Shown here: positions 9,082-17,984 of the stretch, in pieces | Position numbering within the stretch: position 1 is the stretch's first letter | Layout: the number at the start of each line of letters is the position of its first letter | From: Erythrobacter insulae | GTDB taxonomy: Bacteria > Pseudomonadota > Alphaproteobacteria > Sphingomonadales > Sphingomonadaceae | Length of the DNA: 64,000 bases | Reading direction: 5' to 3' | NCBI RefSeq assembly: GCF_007004095.1 | Contig: NZ_VHJK01000001.1 | Span: 62,001-126,000 of the forward strand | The notes under the pieces: model-generated | The model's database searches: none | What the model was told of the DNA's origin: nothing | What the model saw: the letters and a program-made list of their open reading frames with translations, nothing else | Position numbers and translations under genes: made by a program

Positions 9082-10929
9082 TCAATTCCATTTGCTTCCG
9101 GCCGCACGGGCGATTTTGCCATCATCCGCGATCAGTTCGGCATCGGGGAATGCCTCCAATGTGGCTTTCACCAGCGGATCAGACAAGATGCGATCTCTCG
9201 CGGCGCTCTTTTCCGCTTCTTCGACCTCTCTCAAGGTCGGCTGCGCATCGCCGCTGCCTTTTTCGACCAACCAGCGACGTTTCTTGATCTGGAACAGGGC
9301 ATCGCGGATTTCGGGGCCCGGATCATCGGGAAAATTATCCGCCTGTTCGAAAATCAGTTTGTCAGGGCCCAGTTCAATCACCCGCACCCGGCTGCGCATC
9401 AATTCGGCAACATGCATCTTGCCCGCGCGATCCACTTCATCAACGAGTGCCGCCCAATCCTGTGCGCTGCCTATATGCGGCGTTGCTGCGGCATTTTCGG
9501 CGCTGGGGCTGCCGCTTTCAGACTGCGATGATACCGCCGGAGCAGGCGCGCGATTGGCCAGCTCTTCGATGCGTTTCGCCAGTTTTCCGGGATCAGGAAG
9601 CTCGGACGCATGAAGCACCCGAAGCAACGCCATTTGCGCCGAAACCAGCGGATCAGGCGCTTGGCGCACCTCATCGTGCCCCTTCAGCAGCAATTGCCAT
9701 AGACGGTGCAATTCACCCGCGCCCAATCGTGCGGCGAATTCACCCAGAGCCGCGCGCTCTTCTTCACTCGGCGCGTCGGCCTCGGCGCCCGAAACCTGCG
9801 CTACGGTGATCTTATGGACCAGATCCATCAGAGCGCGCATCAGCGCGAGCGGCTCAACACCCAGCGAATATTGCTCGTCTATCGAAGCAAGCAAAGCCTT
9901 TGCATCGCCTTCGAGCAGATGAGAAAGCAGATGCCGCTGAGCGCTTTTATCAGCGAGGCCCAGCATGTCCTGCACACGCTCCGCAGTGACTTTGCTGTCC
10001 TCATCCAGATCGGCATGGGCAATCGCCTGATCAAGGATAGACAGGCCATCGCGCACCGAGCCTTCGGCAGAAGCAGCAATAATCCGTAGCGCCTCGTCTT
10101 CGGCTTCGACGCCTTCGAGGCCGCAGACTTTTCCGAAATGTGATGCCAGCAAGTCCGAAGGGATGCGCCGCAAATCGAACCGCTGCGTCCGGCTAAGCAC
10201 GGTCACTGGCAGCTTTTCGACTTCGGTAGTGGCGAACAGGAATTTCACATGCGCAGGCGGCTCTTCGAGGGTTTTGAGCAGCGCATTAAACGCATTGCGC
10301 GACAACATGTGAACTTCGTCAATGATGTAGATTTTATACCGCGCCGAAACCGCCGCGTAGCGCACCTGTTCAATAATATCGCGAACGTCATCAACCCCGG
10401 TATGCGAGGCCGCATCCATTTCGATCACATCGATATGCCGACCCTCCGCAATGGCGGTGCAGGGCTCGCATTGACCACAAGGGTCGATGGTTGGACCACC
10501 CTCGCCATCTGGACCTACACAGTTAAGGGCCTTTGCAATGAGACGCGCGGTCGAAGTCTTTCCGACTCCGCGAACGCCGGTCATCAAAAATGCATGCGCC
10601 AGCCGATCGCGCTCAATCGCATTGGCAAGCGTGCGGACCATCGGTTCCTGACCGATCAGCTCAGAAAATGTTTGAGGCCGGTATTTGCGCGCAAGAACAC
10701 GGTAAGGCTGATTTGTGTCGGCCTCTGTCGCTTTAGATGCCGGCTCTAAAGCGGGCGTTGCAGGCGGGGTTTCAGCCGGTTCAGCCGCTGGTGCAGCGGC
10801 GTTATCAGGCGGTGTTTCCACAGATGCGGGATCGCCGAACATGGAATTCTGCCCCGCTGCCTCCAACTCGGCAGCGGTGGGGGCATTCTCTTCGCCGGTG
10901 TCGGGCGGATTTGGTTCGGAATCAGTCAC
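9082..10929 (-). CDS. dnaX: DNA polymerase III subunit gamma/tau
   Basis: This 615-residue protein is the clamp-loader ATPase that places the sliding clamp on DNA and holds the replisome together. Walker A GVRGVGKTS lies at about 118-126, a zinc module with Cys137, Cys151, Cys154 and Cys157 follows, then the Walker B box IIDEVHMLS and the sensor region. The C-terminal part contains a low-complexity Ala/Ser/Pro linker and a tau-like domain. About 75 acidic, Ala/Pro-rich residues precede the usual family start near YRVLARKYRP. The annotated ATG is the only strong start upstream of that motif, so the extension is probably real. Confidence 0.95.
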   Translation of the reverse strand: MTDSEPNPPDTGEENAPTAAELEAAGQNSMFGDPASVETPPDNAAAPAAEPAETPPATPALEPASKATEADTNQPYRVLARKYRPQTFSELIGQEPMVRTLANAIERDRLAHAFLMTGVRGVGKTSTARLIAKALNCVGPDGEGGPTIDPCGQCEPCTAIAEGRHIDVIEMDAASHTGVDDVRDIIEQVRYAAVSARYKIYIIDEVHMLSRNAFNALLKTLEEPPAHVKFLFATTEVEKLPVTVLSRTQRFDLRRIPSDLLASHFGKVCGLEGVEAEDEALRIIAASAEGSVRDGLSILDQAIAHADLDEDSKVTAERVQDMLGLADKSAQRHLLSHLLEGDAKALLASIDEQYSLGVEPLALMRALMDLVHKITVAQVSGAEADAPSEEERAALGEFAARLGAGELHRLWQLLLKGHDEVRQAPDPLVSAQMALLRVLHASELPDPGKLAKRIEELANRAPAPAVSSQSESGSPSAENAAATPHIGSAQDWAALVDEVDRAGKMHVAELMRSRVRVIELGPDKLIFEQADNFPDDPGPEIRDALFQIKKRRWLVEKGSGDAQPTLREVEEAEKSAARDRILSDPLVKATLEAFPDAELIADDGKIARAAGSKWN

Positions 10930-10976
10930 CCCCGCAAGTTAGGCGCTTGCGCGGCGTTTGTCATGGCGATGATTGG

Positions 10977-10989
10977 GGAAAAACTAAAA
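10977..10989 (-). terminator. T-rich terminator after the SRP RNA
   Basis: Immediately after the closing stem of the SRP RNA, the minus strand reads TTTTAGTTTTTCC. The terminal helix of the RNA plus this T-run would act as its intrinsic terminator, about 50 bases before dnaX. Confidence 0.6.
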
Positions 10990-11076
10990 GGAGCCGAGCG
11001 ACCCGCCGCAATTCACCTGGGCTGCTTCCTTCCGGACCTGACCCGGTGAGCGAACGCAAACGTCCACCCGACTCCC
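10990..11076 (-). ncRNA. ffs: Bacterial small signal recognition particle RNA (4.5S type)
   Basis: The minus strand carries the invariant apical region: GGGTCAGGTCCGGAAGG followed by AAGCAGCCC, which binds Ffh. The ends pair, with GGAGTCGGG near 11075 against the 3' segment ending CTCC at 10990. The length of about 87 bases fits the short SRP RNA. It is followed by a T-rich run and preceded by a good promoter. The RNA works with Ffh and FtsY to target membrane proteins. End positions are accurate to a few bases. Confidence 0.95.
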
Positions 11077-11083
11077 GAACCGG

Positions 11084-11112
11084 CATATGGCGTGCAATCA
11101 ACAAAAGTTCAA
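11084..11112 (-). promoter_or_regulatory. Promoter of the SRP RNA gene
   Basis: On the minus strand TTGAAC (11112-11107) and CATATG (11089-11084) are separated by 17 bases, a near-consensus sigma-70-type promoter. The predicted start point falls seven to eight bases further on, at the beginning of the SRP RNA. Confidence 0.7.
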
Positions 11113-11133
11113 CACCGGAAATACCGGCGCGAT

Positions 11134-11412
11134 TTACTTAAAATTATCAGCGTAGGCCTGCAGCTTGAGGGTTTTTGGGGGTGTTGCGTGAACGCGCGCA
11201 GTAATACCGTATTTTTCAGCATAAGCTTTCGCGGCGTCTTTCGTAGGGAAATTCAATTTCACCTGCGCCTGCGTATCGCCGCTGCCTGTCCATCCCATCA
11301 AGGGATCCGCCTTGCGCGCTTCGCTCTGCTCGAACTCCAGCACCCAGGTGTCAATCTTGGCTTTGCCAGATTGCATTGCGCTTTTCGGCTGCTGATAAAT
11401 ACGTGCGCTCAT
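11134..11412 (-). CDS. NDUFS4-like respiratory complex I accessory subunit
   Basis: This 92-residue protein matches the ETC complex I subunit conserved region (the 18-kDa NDUFS4 family). It begins MSARIYQQPKSAMQSGKA, has the core WVLEFE...DPLMGWTGSGDT at about 23-47, and ends with the AYAEKYGI motif and a Pro/Lys tail. In alphaproteobacteria it is a peripheral subunit of NADH:ubiquinone oxidoreductase near the N-module. It stands alone here, far from a nuo operon, which is usual for the family. The ATG at 11412 fits. Confidence 0.92.
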   Translation of the reverse strand: MSARIYQQPKSAMQSGKAKIDTWVLEFEQSEARKADPLMGWTGSGDTQAQVKLNFPTKDAAKAYAEKYGITARVHATPPKTLKLQAYADNFK

Positions 11413-11531
11413 ATTTTAAGTACTTCCTCGCTCATACGATCAAAGATCGCGTCGCTGCGGGCGGCCAGTCAGCCTTACGAACCGCTATGCAGCCCGATTT
11501 TCCCATCTGTTGGCAGCCTGATAATCCAGAA

Positions 11532-13970
11532 TCACGACCGATTGAAGGCGTTTTTCGTCTTTAAGCTTGGCTTTTCCTCCCAAGGTTTCTCAGGCCAGCG
11601 ATGTTTCGGGTACCGCCCCTTCATATCTTTTGCGACGTCAGCCCAGCTGCCGCGCCAAAAACCGGGCAAGTCGCGGGTCGACTGGATCGGACGGCCAGCC
11701 GGACTCGTCAGCTTCAGCAACAGCGGCGTTTCCCCAATCATCGGATGGCGATCAAGCCCGAACAGCGCCTGCACGCGGACTTCTGCACTGGGTGCATCAT
11801 CGCCAGCATAATCAATAGCGTGATGTGACCCGGCCGGCGATGTGAATTGGACAGGAGCATTCTTTTCCAATTGCTGACGTTCATCCCAATCAAGCCCGTT
11901 CATCGCCGCTTCTGCAAACCTGTGAGGAGGCAGATTGAGGTCACGCTTGCTGTCTAGCAATGGCGCCAGCCATTGATCCGCCCTCGATTGCAAACTGCCG
12001 GTTGAAAGTGCCGAAAGGCCAGCGAAATGAGCCCTTGCGAGAAAGCCTTGGGGCAAAAGCGTCTCCAGCTTATCAACGGCCTTATCAACAAGGATATCCA
12101 CGATCTGAATGCCATCGGGATTCGGGTCCGGTCCGCTGGCAAGAACGATAGCCCCAAGGCGTTTTTCCAGCCGAGCCTCGACCCGGTTCTCCTTTTCATT
12201 CCAGCGGGCTATTGATCGCTTCTCCAGCCTTTTGTTAAAAATGGCCTCGATCTCTTGCTCGCTCAATTCGGCGCCCGCTGTGATCCTCGCGCCCTTCGCC
12301 TGCCCTTGCGCGTCTGCTATGACAATCCAATCAGACCGCGCGAGCGGGGACGCCGGATCAAGTTGAAATCCGCGCCCACCGACACTGACCCATTGATCCC
12401 CGCCACTTCCCCTGCGTTTCGCGACAAAGTCAGGCCTGGCGAGGGCCAAAAAAATCGCTGGATTGGTTTCAGAATGCTCGCCCCTTGTCATGAGTCTTTC
12501 AGCCTGACTGGACCAGCGCCGCGCGAGTTTGCGTGCGGTATCGGCACGCTTGCCTCGCTCTGTTCGCCAGAGCGAAAGCCGATGCAGTAAATCTTCGCTT
12601 CGGCCGCCGAGCCCGCGCTCCTGCATCAACACCACAATCTGAGCGGCGGCCTCTGCGTTTCCCGCTTCTGCGCCAAACAAAAGCGCGGCGGCGGAAACCG
12701 GATCAAGCGGCAATTGCGCAACTTTTTCTCCCCATGGGGTGATGCGGAAATCATCATCAAGCGCACCCATCGCCCGAAGACTGCCACGTGCTGCAGCGAC
12801 GGAAGCCTCCGGCGGGGTATCAAGCCATGCCAGAGAGGCCGGATCTGTCGCACCCCATTTCGCCAATTTCAAAATGAGCGGCGCGAGATCCGCAATCTCG
12901 ATTTCAGGCGGCGCAAATTCTGGCCGCCCGCCGTGGCCCCCTGCTTCCCACAAGCGGTACGCCACGCCTGGCCCTTGCCGCGCGGCACGGCCCGCGCGCT
13001 GCGTCGCTGCTGCCTGGCTTGCACGATGCGTGACAAGATGTGTGGTGCCAGCCGCGCGGTCGAATTCGGCGTGGCGCGACAGCCCGCTATCGACCACCAC
13101 CGACACCCCATCGAGGGTTAGAGACGTCTCGGCAATGGCCGTGGCCAACACGATCCTGCGCCGCCCCTCATGATCCCGCCTGATTGCCGTCCGCTGGGTT
13201 TGAGGTTCGATCTGACCGTGAAGGGGCAAAATCGGGGTGCCGGGAAGCCGGTTTGCCAACCGCTCGTGAACGCGATCAATTTCGCGGACACCGGGCAGAA
13301 AGGCTAGGATATCGCCATCCTGATCGCGCCATGCGACCATGATCCCTTCAGCCACCTGATCTTCGATCGGTTTGGAGGGATTGCTCCCAAGCCATTCGAT
13401 TTGCAGCGGAAAGCTGCGCCCTTCGCTTTCGATCACAGGTGCCGATCCGCTGAGCAGCCGCGAGAACCGAGCTCCATCAATTGTCGCGGACATCACCAAA
13501 ACCCGCAGATCTTCGCGCAGGACGCCGCGCGTCTCCAAGGCGAGTGCCAATCCCAGATCACTGTCCAGATGCCGCTCATGCGCTTCATCAAACAAAACGG
13601 CAGATACGCCCGGTAATTCGGGGTCTTCGATCAACCGATTGACCAGGATCGCTTCGGTCATAACGATGATGCGTGTCTCAGCAGAAACCCGCGTGTCGAG
13701 CCGCGTCATGTAACCAACGGTTTCGCCGGGTTTTTCGCCCAGTGTTTCCGCCATCCGTTCCGCAGCGGCGCGCGCAGCGACCCTGCGCGGTGATGTGATG
13801 ATGATCTGTCCGGTGCACCACCCCTCGCTTAACAAAGCGGGCGCAACCGCCGTGGTTTTACCCGCGCCGGGCGGAGCAATCAGGACAGCTGCACCATCCG
13901 AACCGAGCGCGGCGCGAATGTCTGGAATAACAGATTGTATGGGAAGCGATGGGGACACTGCCCCGCTCAA
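11532..13970 (-). CDS. hrpB: ATP-dependent RNA helicase HrpB
   Basis: This protein of about 812 residues is a DEAH-box helicase: Walker A APPGAGKTT at 32-40, DEAH at 128-131, SAT in motif III, and the AETSLTLDGV and QRAGRAARQGPG motifs of the helicase C domain. The long C-terminal HrpB domain follows. Its physiological RNA target is unclear in most bacteria. There is no ATG near the start: either TTG at 13970, overlapping the ispB stop, or GTG at 13958 (MSPSLPIQSV) is used. Either way it is tightly coupled to ispB. Confidence 0.93.
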   Translation of the reverse strand: MSGAVSPSLPIQSVIPDIRAALGSDGAAVLIAPPGAGKTTAVAPALLSEGWCTGQIIITSPRRVAARAAAERMAETLGEKPGETVGYMTRLDTRVSAETRIIVMTEAILVNRLIEDPELPGVSAVLFDEAHERHLDSDLGLALALETRGVLREDLRVLVMSATIDGARFSRLLSGSAPVIESEGRSFPLQIEWLGSNPSKPIEDQVAEGIMVAWRDQDGDILAFLPGVREIDRVHERLANRLPGTPILPLHGQIEPQTQRTAIRRDHEGRRRIVLATAIAETSLTLDGVSVVVDSGLSRHAEFDRAAGTTHLVTHRASQAAATQRAGRAARQGPGVAYRLWEAGGHGGRPEFAPPEIEIADLAPLILKLAKWGATDPASLAWLDTPPEASVAAARGSLRAMGALDDDFRITPWGEKVAQLPLDPVSAAALLFGAEAGNAEAAAQIVVLMQERGLGGRSEDLLHRLSLWRTERGKRADTARKLARRWSSQAERLMTRGEHSETNPAIFLALARPDFVAKRRGSGGDQWVSVGGRGFQLDPASPLARSDWIVIADAQGQAKGARITAGAELSEQEIEAIFNKRLEKRSIARWNEKENRVEARLEKRLGAIVLASGPDPNPDGIQIVDILVDKAVDKLETLLPQGFLARAHFAGLSALSTGSLQSRADQWLAPLLDSKRDLNLPPHRFAEAAMNGLDWDERQQLEKNAPVQFTSPAGSHHAIDYAGDDAPSAEVRVQALFGLDRHPMIGETPLLLKLTSPAGRPIQSTRDLPGFWRGSWADVAKDMKGRYPKHRWPEKPWEEKPSLKTKNAFNRS

Positions 13971-14977
13971 TACCCTCGCGCGACAGCAAATTGTGCCGCT
14001 TCAGCCATTGCCGAACGGGCTTTGCTTTCGGGAAAGATCGAGATTGCATCAATGGCACGCTGCGCAAAATGGCGCGCTTTTTCCCGTGTGTCTTCGACCG
14101 CGTTGTGATTGTCGATCAACTGGATCGCATGGGCCAAGTCTTCGTCCGATGTGCGGTGCCCGCCAATCGCAGCCTTCCAGAATTTGCGCTCTTCTTCGCT
14201 ACCACGGGCATGGGCAAGAATTACGGGGAGGGTCATTTTGCCTTCGCGGAAATCATCGCCTTGGTCTTTGCCCATTTCGGCGGCGTCCGAATCGTAATCG
14301 ATAGCATCGTCGACCAGTTGAAATGCCACGCCAAGATTGCGTCCGTAATCCTCAAGAGCGCGCTCTTGTTCTTCGCTGCATTCGGCAACAACTGCGCTGA
14401 TCTGGCTCGCCGCGGCAAACAAGGCCGCTGTTTTCGCGCCGATGATGTGCAGGTATTGTTCCTCGCTGGTGCTGATCTGGCGCTGCGCTGACAATTGCGA
14501 CACTTCGCCTTCGGCAATAACCGCACTGGCATGGCTCAGGATCTTGAGAACTTTGAGCGAACCGTCTTCAGTCATCAGCTCAAACGCGCGACTGAAAAGG
14601 AAATCTCCGACCAGCACAGTGGCCGGATTGCCGAAAATGATATTCGCCGCCGCTTTGCCCCGGCGCAGCTCGCTGCCATCGACCACATCATCGTGAAGCA
14701 AGGTCGCAGTATGGATAAACTCAACTGCCGCAGCCAATTTGTGATGACGCGCGCCCTGATACCCGACAAGTTCCGCCCCGGCGAGTGTCAACATCGGACG
14801 AAGCCGTTTGCCGCCGCCGGAAATCAGATGACCTGCAAGCCGCGGAATAAGCGGGATTTCACTCTGCATACGATCAAGAATGACGGCGTTAACAGAGTTC
14901 ATTCCGCTTGCCGTCAATGACAGCATCGGGTCGAGCGTGGGGCGCTTGCGAGGAAGAGGAACGACTTCAGCACTCAT
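13967..14977 (-). CDS. ispB: Polyprenyl (octaprenyl or longer) diphosphate synthase
   Basis: This 336-residue trans-isoprenyl diphosphate synthase makes the side chain of ubiquinone. The first Asp-rich motif is DDVVD at 96-100 in LLHDDVVDGSELRRGK; the second is DDAIDYDSD in the middle of the protein. GGGKRLRP at about 54-61 is the pyrophosphate-binding loop. The chain length (eight to ten units) cannot be fixed by eye. hrpB follows with a four-base overlap, and chorismate mutase is divergent on the other side. Confidence 0.93.
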   Translation of the reverse strand: MSAEVVPLPRKRPTLDPMLSLTASGMNSVNAVILDRMQSEIPLIPRLAGHLISGGGKRLRPMLTLAGAELVGYQGARHHKLAAAVEFIHTATLLHDDVVDGSELRRGKAAANIIFGNPATVLVGDFLFSRAFELMTEDGSLKVLKILSHASAVIAEGEVSQLSAQRQISTSEEQYLHIIGAKTAALFAAASQISAVVAECSEEQERALEDYGRNLGVAFQLVDDAIDYDSDAAEMGKDQGDDFREGKMTLPVILAHARGSEEERKFWKAAIGGHRTSDEDLAHAIQLIDNHNAVEDTREKARHFAQRAIDAISIFPESKARSAMAEAAQFAVARGY

Positions 14978-15043
14978 AAAAATGCGCTTTGGGGCAGCCT
15001 CTTGCGCTTGGCAAGCGCAGAATTGCTGTTAGCTTTGCAAGCG

Positions 15044-15352
15044 ATGTCCAATGAAACGCACCAACCGCCCGCCGAAGATCCGCAACTGGCGATCTTTCGC
15101 AAGAGTATCGACAACATCGATGCGGCAATCATCCACATGCTCGCAGAGCGATTTCGCATCACGCAGGCGGTGGGCGAATATAAAGCCAAAGTGACGCTGC
15201 CCCCGGCCGATCCGGCGCGGGAAAGCCGCCAGATAGAGCGGCTGCGCAAACTGTCGGAAGATGCCGATCTTGATCCAGAATTCAGCGAGAAATTCCTGCG
15301 CTTCATCATCGAAGAAGTGATCCGGCACCACGAAAAGGCGCGCGAAAGCTGA
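15044..15352 (+). CDS. Chorismate mutase, AroQ type
   Basis: The product has 102 residues from the ATG at 15044; a TTG at 15002 would add 14 residues unlike the family. The all-helical AroQ fold is recognisable: FRKSIDNIDAAIIHMLAERF in helix 1, then ITQAVGEYKAK with the active-site Lys, and a final helix with EKFLRFIIEEVIRHH. It converts chorismate to prephenate for Phe and Tyr synthesis. It stands alone as a monofunctional enzyme, and its 3' end lies 10 bases from the opposing histidine kinase gene. Confidence 0.92.
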   Translation: MSNETHQPPAEDPQLAIFRKSIDNIDAAIIHMLAERFRITQAVGEYKAKVTLPPADPARESRQIERLRKLSEDADLDPEFSEKFLRFIIEEVIRHHEKARES

Positions 15353-15362
15353 TCCATCGCGA

Positions 15363-16838
15363 TTACGCGCGGGGCAAACGCAATTCGACCAGCAAACCGC
15401 CCAGATCCTCGCTTTCACCAAGCGTAACGCCGCCGCCGTAAATTTCAGCGACATCGCGAACAATCGCGAGGCCAAGGCCGGTTCCAGGTTTACCCGTATC
15501 CAGCCGGGCACCGCGATCAAATATGCGGCTACGCTCGGCTTCGGGGATGCCGATGCCATCGTCTTCGACCCAGATTATGCAATCCTTGGATTCAGGTTCG
15601 GTATCGACGGTTACGAAGACGCTGCCCCCGCCGTATTTTGCCGCGTTCTCGATTAGATTACCGAGGATTTCATCAAGATCCTGACGCTCGATTGCGACCA
15701 TTGAATCCTTCTTGCCGGCGATATCAAGCCGCCCGCTGGGATACAGCCGCTCAACCGCGCGGCGAACCGCTTCGGCACTGGCCCGCACATCAGTCCGGGC
15801 GTGACCTACCGCTCGTCTTCCAACGGCGCGGGCGCGGGCAAGGTGGTGGTCCACATGCCGCTGCATCGTGCGAGTCTCTCGGAAAACCGCCTCGTTCAAG
15901 TCGGGCGAACGGGCCGTTGCGGCGTTAGTCAGCACCGTTAGTGGCGTTTTCAAGGCGTGGGCCAGATTGCCCGCATGGGTGCGCGCTTCCTCGGCTTGTT
16001 TTTCCGAATGCTCGAGAAGACCATTCAATTCCTCGACCAGAGGCTGAACCTCGGTTGGGAGCGGCTCGGTAATACGGTTCTCACCCGTGGTTCGCAATTT
16101 TGAGATTGCCGCACGCACCCGCCGGAGCGGCTGAAGACCATAGCGAATCTGCAACAGCGCCATCACGATCAAGCCGAGGCCAAGGACCAAGAAACTCCAA
16201 ATCAGAATGGAGCGGACTTGCTGCATCTGCGCGTCCATCTCTTCAGTCGCGCTGGCGACAACGAAGGTCCACCGGGTCTCGCTGCCGGGCAGAATTACAC
16301 TGCGCTCTGCCATTCGGAGCGATTCCCTGCCAAATTGATCGGAATCGTAGAAGTGGGCTTCATCATCGAAGTGATCGCCTTCGACCACCAGCGTCCGGTC
16401 CCACAGGCTCCGCGATGGCCACGGCTCATATTCGCCGCCGCTAATCTGCCAGTAAAGGCCGCTATTGGGCTCTAGAAAACGCTGATCTCCCAGCGTTCGG
16501 TAGAAATACACTTCTCCGTCCGGCCCGATCTCGGCAGAGGCGATCATCGCCGTCAGAATATATTCAAGCTGTTCGTCAAAATTGTTTTCGACCTGATTGG
16601 TCAGTGTCCGGTCAAGGGCAACCCCGCCGCCCAAAAGCAACACAGTGATCCACACGGCCGCGATCAGGCCCATTCGCCGCGCAAGGCTGCCCCGCCGCGG
16701 AGGCGCAGCGATTACAGCAGGCCTGGCAGCATTGTCCGCGTCGGCACCGGCATCATCTTGCGATGAAGCAGGCGGCGCGGGTGCGCCCTTACGCTCGGGG
16801 AGCGTCTGCGGGGTCGTCGAGGCTGTAACCGAGGCCAC
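15363..16838 (-). CDS. Sensor histidine kinase (partner of the adjacent OmpR-type regulator)
   Basis: This 491-residue inner-membrane kinase has a Pro/Ala-rich cytoplasmic N-terminus, TM1 at about 57-74, a periplasmic sensor of about 135 residues, TM2 at about 211-230, HAMP, HisKA with His294 in LAHALKTPL, and a complete HATPase: NLIENAAKYGG (N box), DDGIGIP (G1) and GTGLGLAIV (G2). The start is a GTG at 16838, overlapping the end of the response regulator by 50 bases. The PhoQ-like layout with a PepSY protein upstream suggests an envelope or cation signal, which is inference. Confidence 0.93.
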   Translation of the reverse strand: MASVTASTTPQTLPERKGAPAPPASSQDDAGADADNAARPAVIAAPPRRGSLARRMGLIAAVWITVLLLGGGVALDRTLTNQVENNFDEQLEYILTAMIASAEIGPDGEVYFYRTLGDQRFLEPNSGLYWQISGGEYEPWPSRSLWDRTLVVEGDHFDDEAHFYDSDQFGRESLRMAERSVILPGSETRWTFVVASATEEMDAQMQQVRSILIWSFLVLGLGLIVMALLQIRYGLQPLRRVRAAISKLRTTGENRITEPLPTEVQPLVEELNGLLEHSEKQAEEARTHAGNLAHALKTPLTVLTNAATARSPDLNEAVFRETRTMQRHVDHHLARARAVGRRAVGHARTDVRASAEAVRRAVERLYPSGRLDIAGKKDSMVAIERQDLDEILGNLIENAAKYGGGSVFVTVDTEPESKDCIIWVEDDGIGIPEAERSRIFDRGARLDTGKPGTGLGLAIVRDVAEIYGGGVTLGESEDLGGLLVELRLPRA

Positions 16839-17466
16839 GGATCGTAGTGATTACCTCTGCGCCTAGTTTTTTGCGGATACGGGTGACGAAAACTTCAATC
16901 GTGTTGGAATCGCGATCGAAATCCTGATCGTAAATATGCTCGATCAGCTCGGTACGGCTCACCACTTTGCCTTTGTGGTGCATCAGATAGCTTAGCAGCT
17001 TGTATTCCTGCGCCGTCAATTTAACCGGCTCGCCATCAAGCGTCACACGGCCCGAACGCGTATCAAGCCGGACATTGCCAGCCGTGAGTTCGGAAGATGT
17101 GTTGCCCGATGCGCGGCGGATAAGCGCGCGAAGCCGAGCGATCAGTTCTTCTGTCTGGAAGGGTTTGGCCAGATAATCATCTGCACCCGCATCCAGCCCG
17201 GCAACTTTATCAGACCAGCTATCGCGTGCAGTCAGGACCAGAACCGGGAAATCCCGCCCTTCTTTGCGCCACATGCCAAGCACCGACAGGCCATCAATCT
17301 CGGGCAGGCCAAGATCAAGCACGCAGGCGTCGTAATCCTCGGTGCTGCCAAGGAAGTGCCCGTCTTCGCCATCGGTTGAAAGATCAACGGCGTACCCGTT
17401 TTGCTCAAGCGTGGTTTTCAGTTGTTGGCCCAGAGTGGGCTCGTCTTCGACGATCAGGATGCGCAT
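16789..17466 (-). CDS. OmpR/PhoP-family response regulator
   Basis: The product has 225 residues from the ATG at 17466, where MRILIVEDEP is the standard receiver start; the open frame continues upstream but without family-like sequence. The receiver has the phosphorylated Asp51 in CVLDLGLPEIDG and the conserved Lys in LAKPFQ. The C-terminal winged helix ends in RIRKKLGAEVITTIRGLGY, a classic trans_reg_C motif. It pairs with the downstream histidine kinase, whose GTG start lies inside this gene, and follows the PepSY gene. Confidence 0.95.
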   Translation of the reverse strand: MRILIVEDEPTLGQQLKTTLEQNGYAVDLSTDGEDGHFLGSTEDYDACVLDLGLPEIDGLSVLGMWRKEGRDFPVLVLTARDSWSDKVAGLDAGADDYLAKPFQTEELIARLRALIRRASGNTSSELTAGNVRLDTRSGRVTLDGEPVKLTAQEYKLLSYLMHHKGKVVSRTELIEHIYDQDFDRDSNTIEVFVTRIRKKLGAEVITTIRGLGYSLDDPADAPRA

Positions 17467-17589
17467 AGTCCACCAGATTTCTGCAAATATATTGCCCGGG
17501 TCGTGCGCTTTTGCGTAGCGCGCGTCAAGCAAGCGTGATGTCTGTTGCCTGACGCTGTCCACCGGAGTGTTTTCAAGGAAGTGTCAGCT

Positions 17590-17910
17590 TTATCGCGACC
17601 GGTTGATGATCCGGCCGCTGCGGGCATCGACATCGACGTAGGTTACGCGCCCATCTTTGATGAATTTCAACCGGTACGCACGGGCTGTCGCATCATAGGC
17701 AGGGCCAAGATATTCACTGCCCCGCATACGCGGCAGAACCCGCCGTTCAATCTCTCGCAAAGAAAGCTGGTTTCCCGCTTTCATTTCCTTGCGAGCCTCC
17801 CCTTGATCGCTACGGGTTTGCTCTTGCGCACCCGAATTGGCGGCGACGGCAGGACCGCCCACGAACAAGGCCAGCGATAAAGCGGCGACGAGAGAGAATG
17901 TGGCTTTCAT
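17590..17910 (-). CDS. Small secreted PepSY-domain protein
   Basis: The product has 106 residues from the ATG at 17910 (MKATFSLV); the open frame extends upstream without a better start. A signal peptide of about 22 residues ends near AVAA. The mature part has a short charged linker and a PepSY module, LSLREIERRVLPRMRG to VTYVDVDARSGRIIN. PepSY domains often occur as periplasmic inhibitors or sensors next to two-component systems. The gene lies 123 bases upstream of the response regulator on the same strand, suggesting it is part of or feeds the same circuit. Confidence 0.85.
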   Translation of the reverse strand: MKATFSLVAALSLALFVGGPAVAANSGAQEQTRSDQGEARKEMKAGNQLSLREIERRVLPRMRGSEYLGPAYDATARAYRLKFIKDGRVTYVDVDARSGRIINRSR

Positions 17911-17984
17911 TATGAAACTATGCCTATGCCAAACCCGTTGAACACGCAGTGAATGGGGACGTTGCCGCCCATTCAGTGTTGTAA

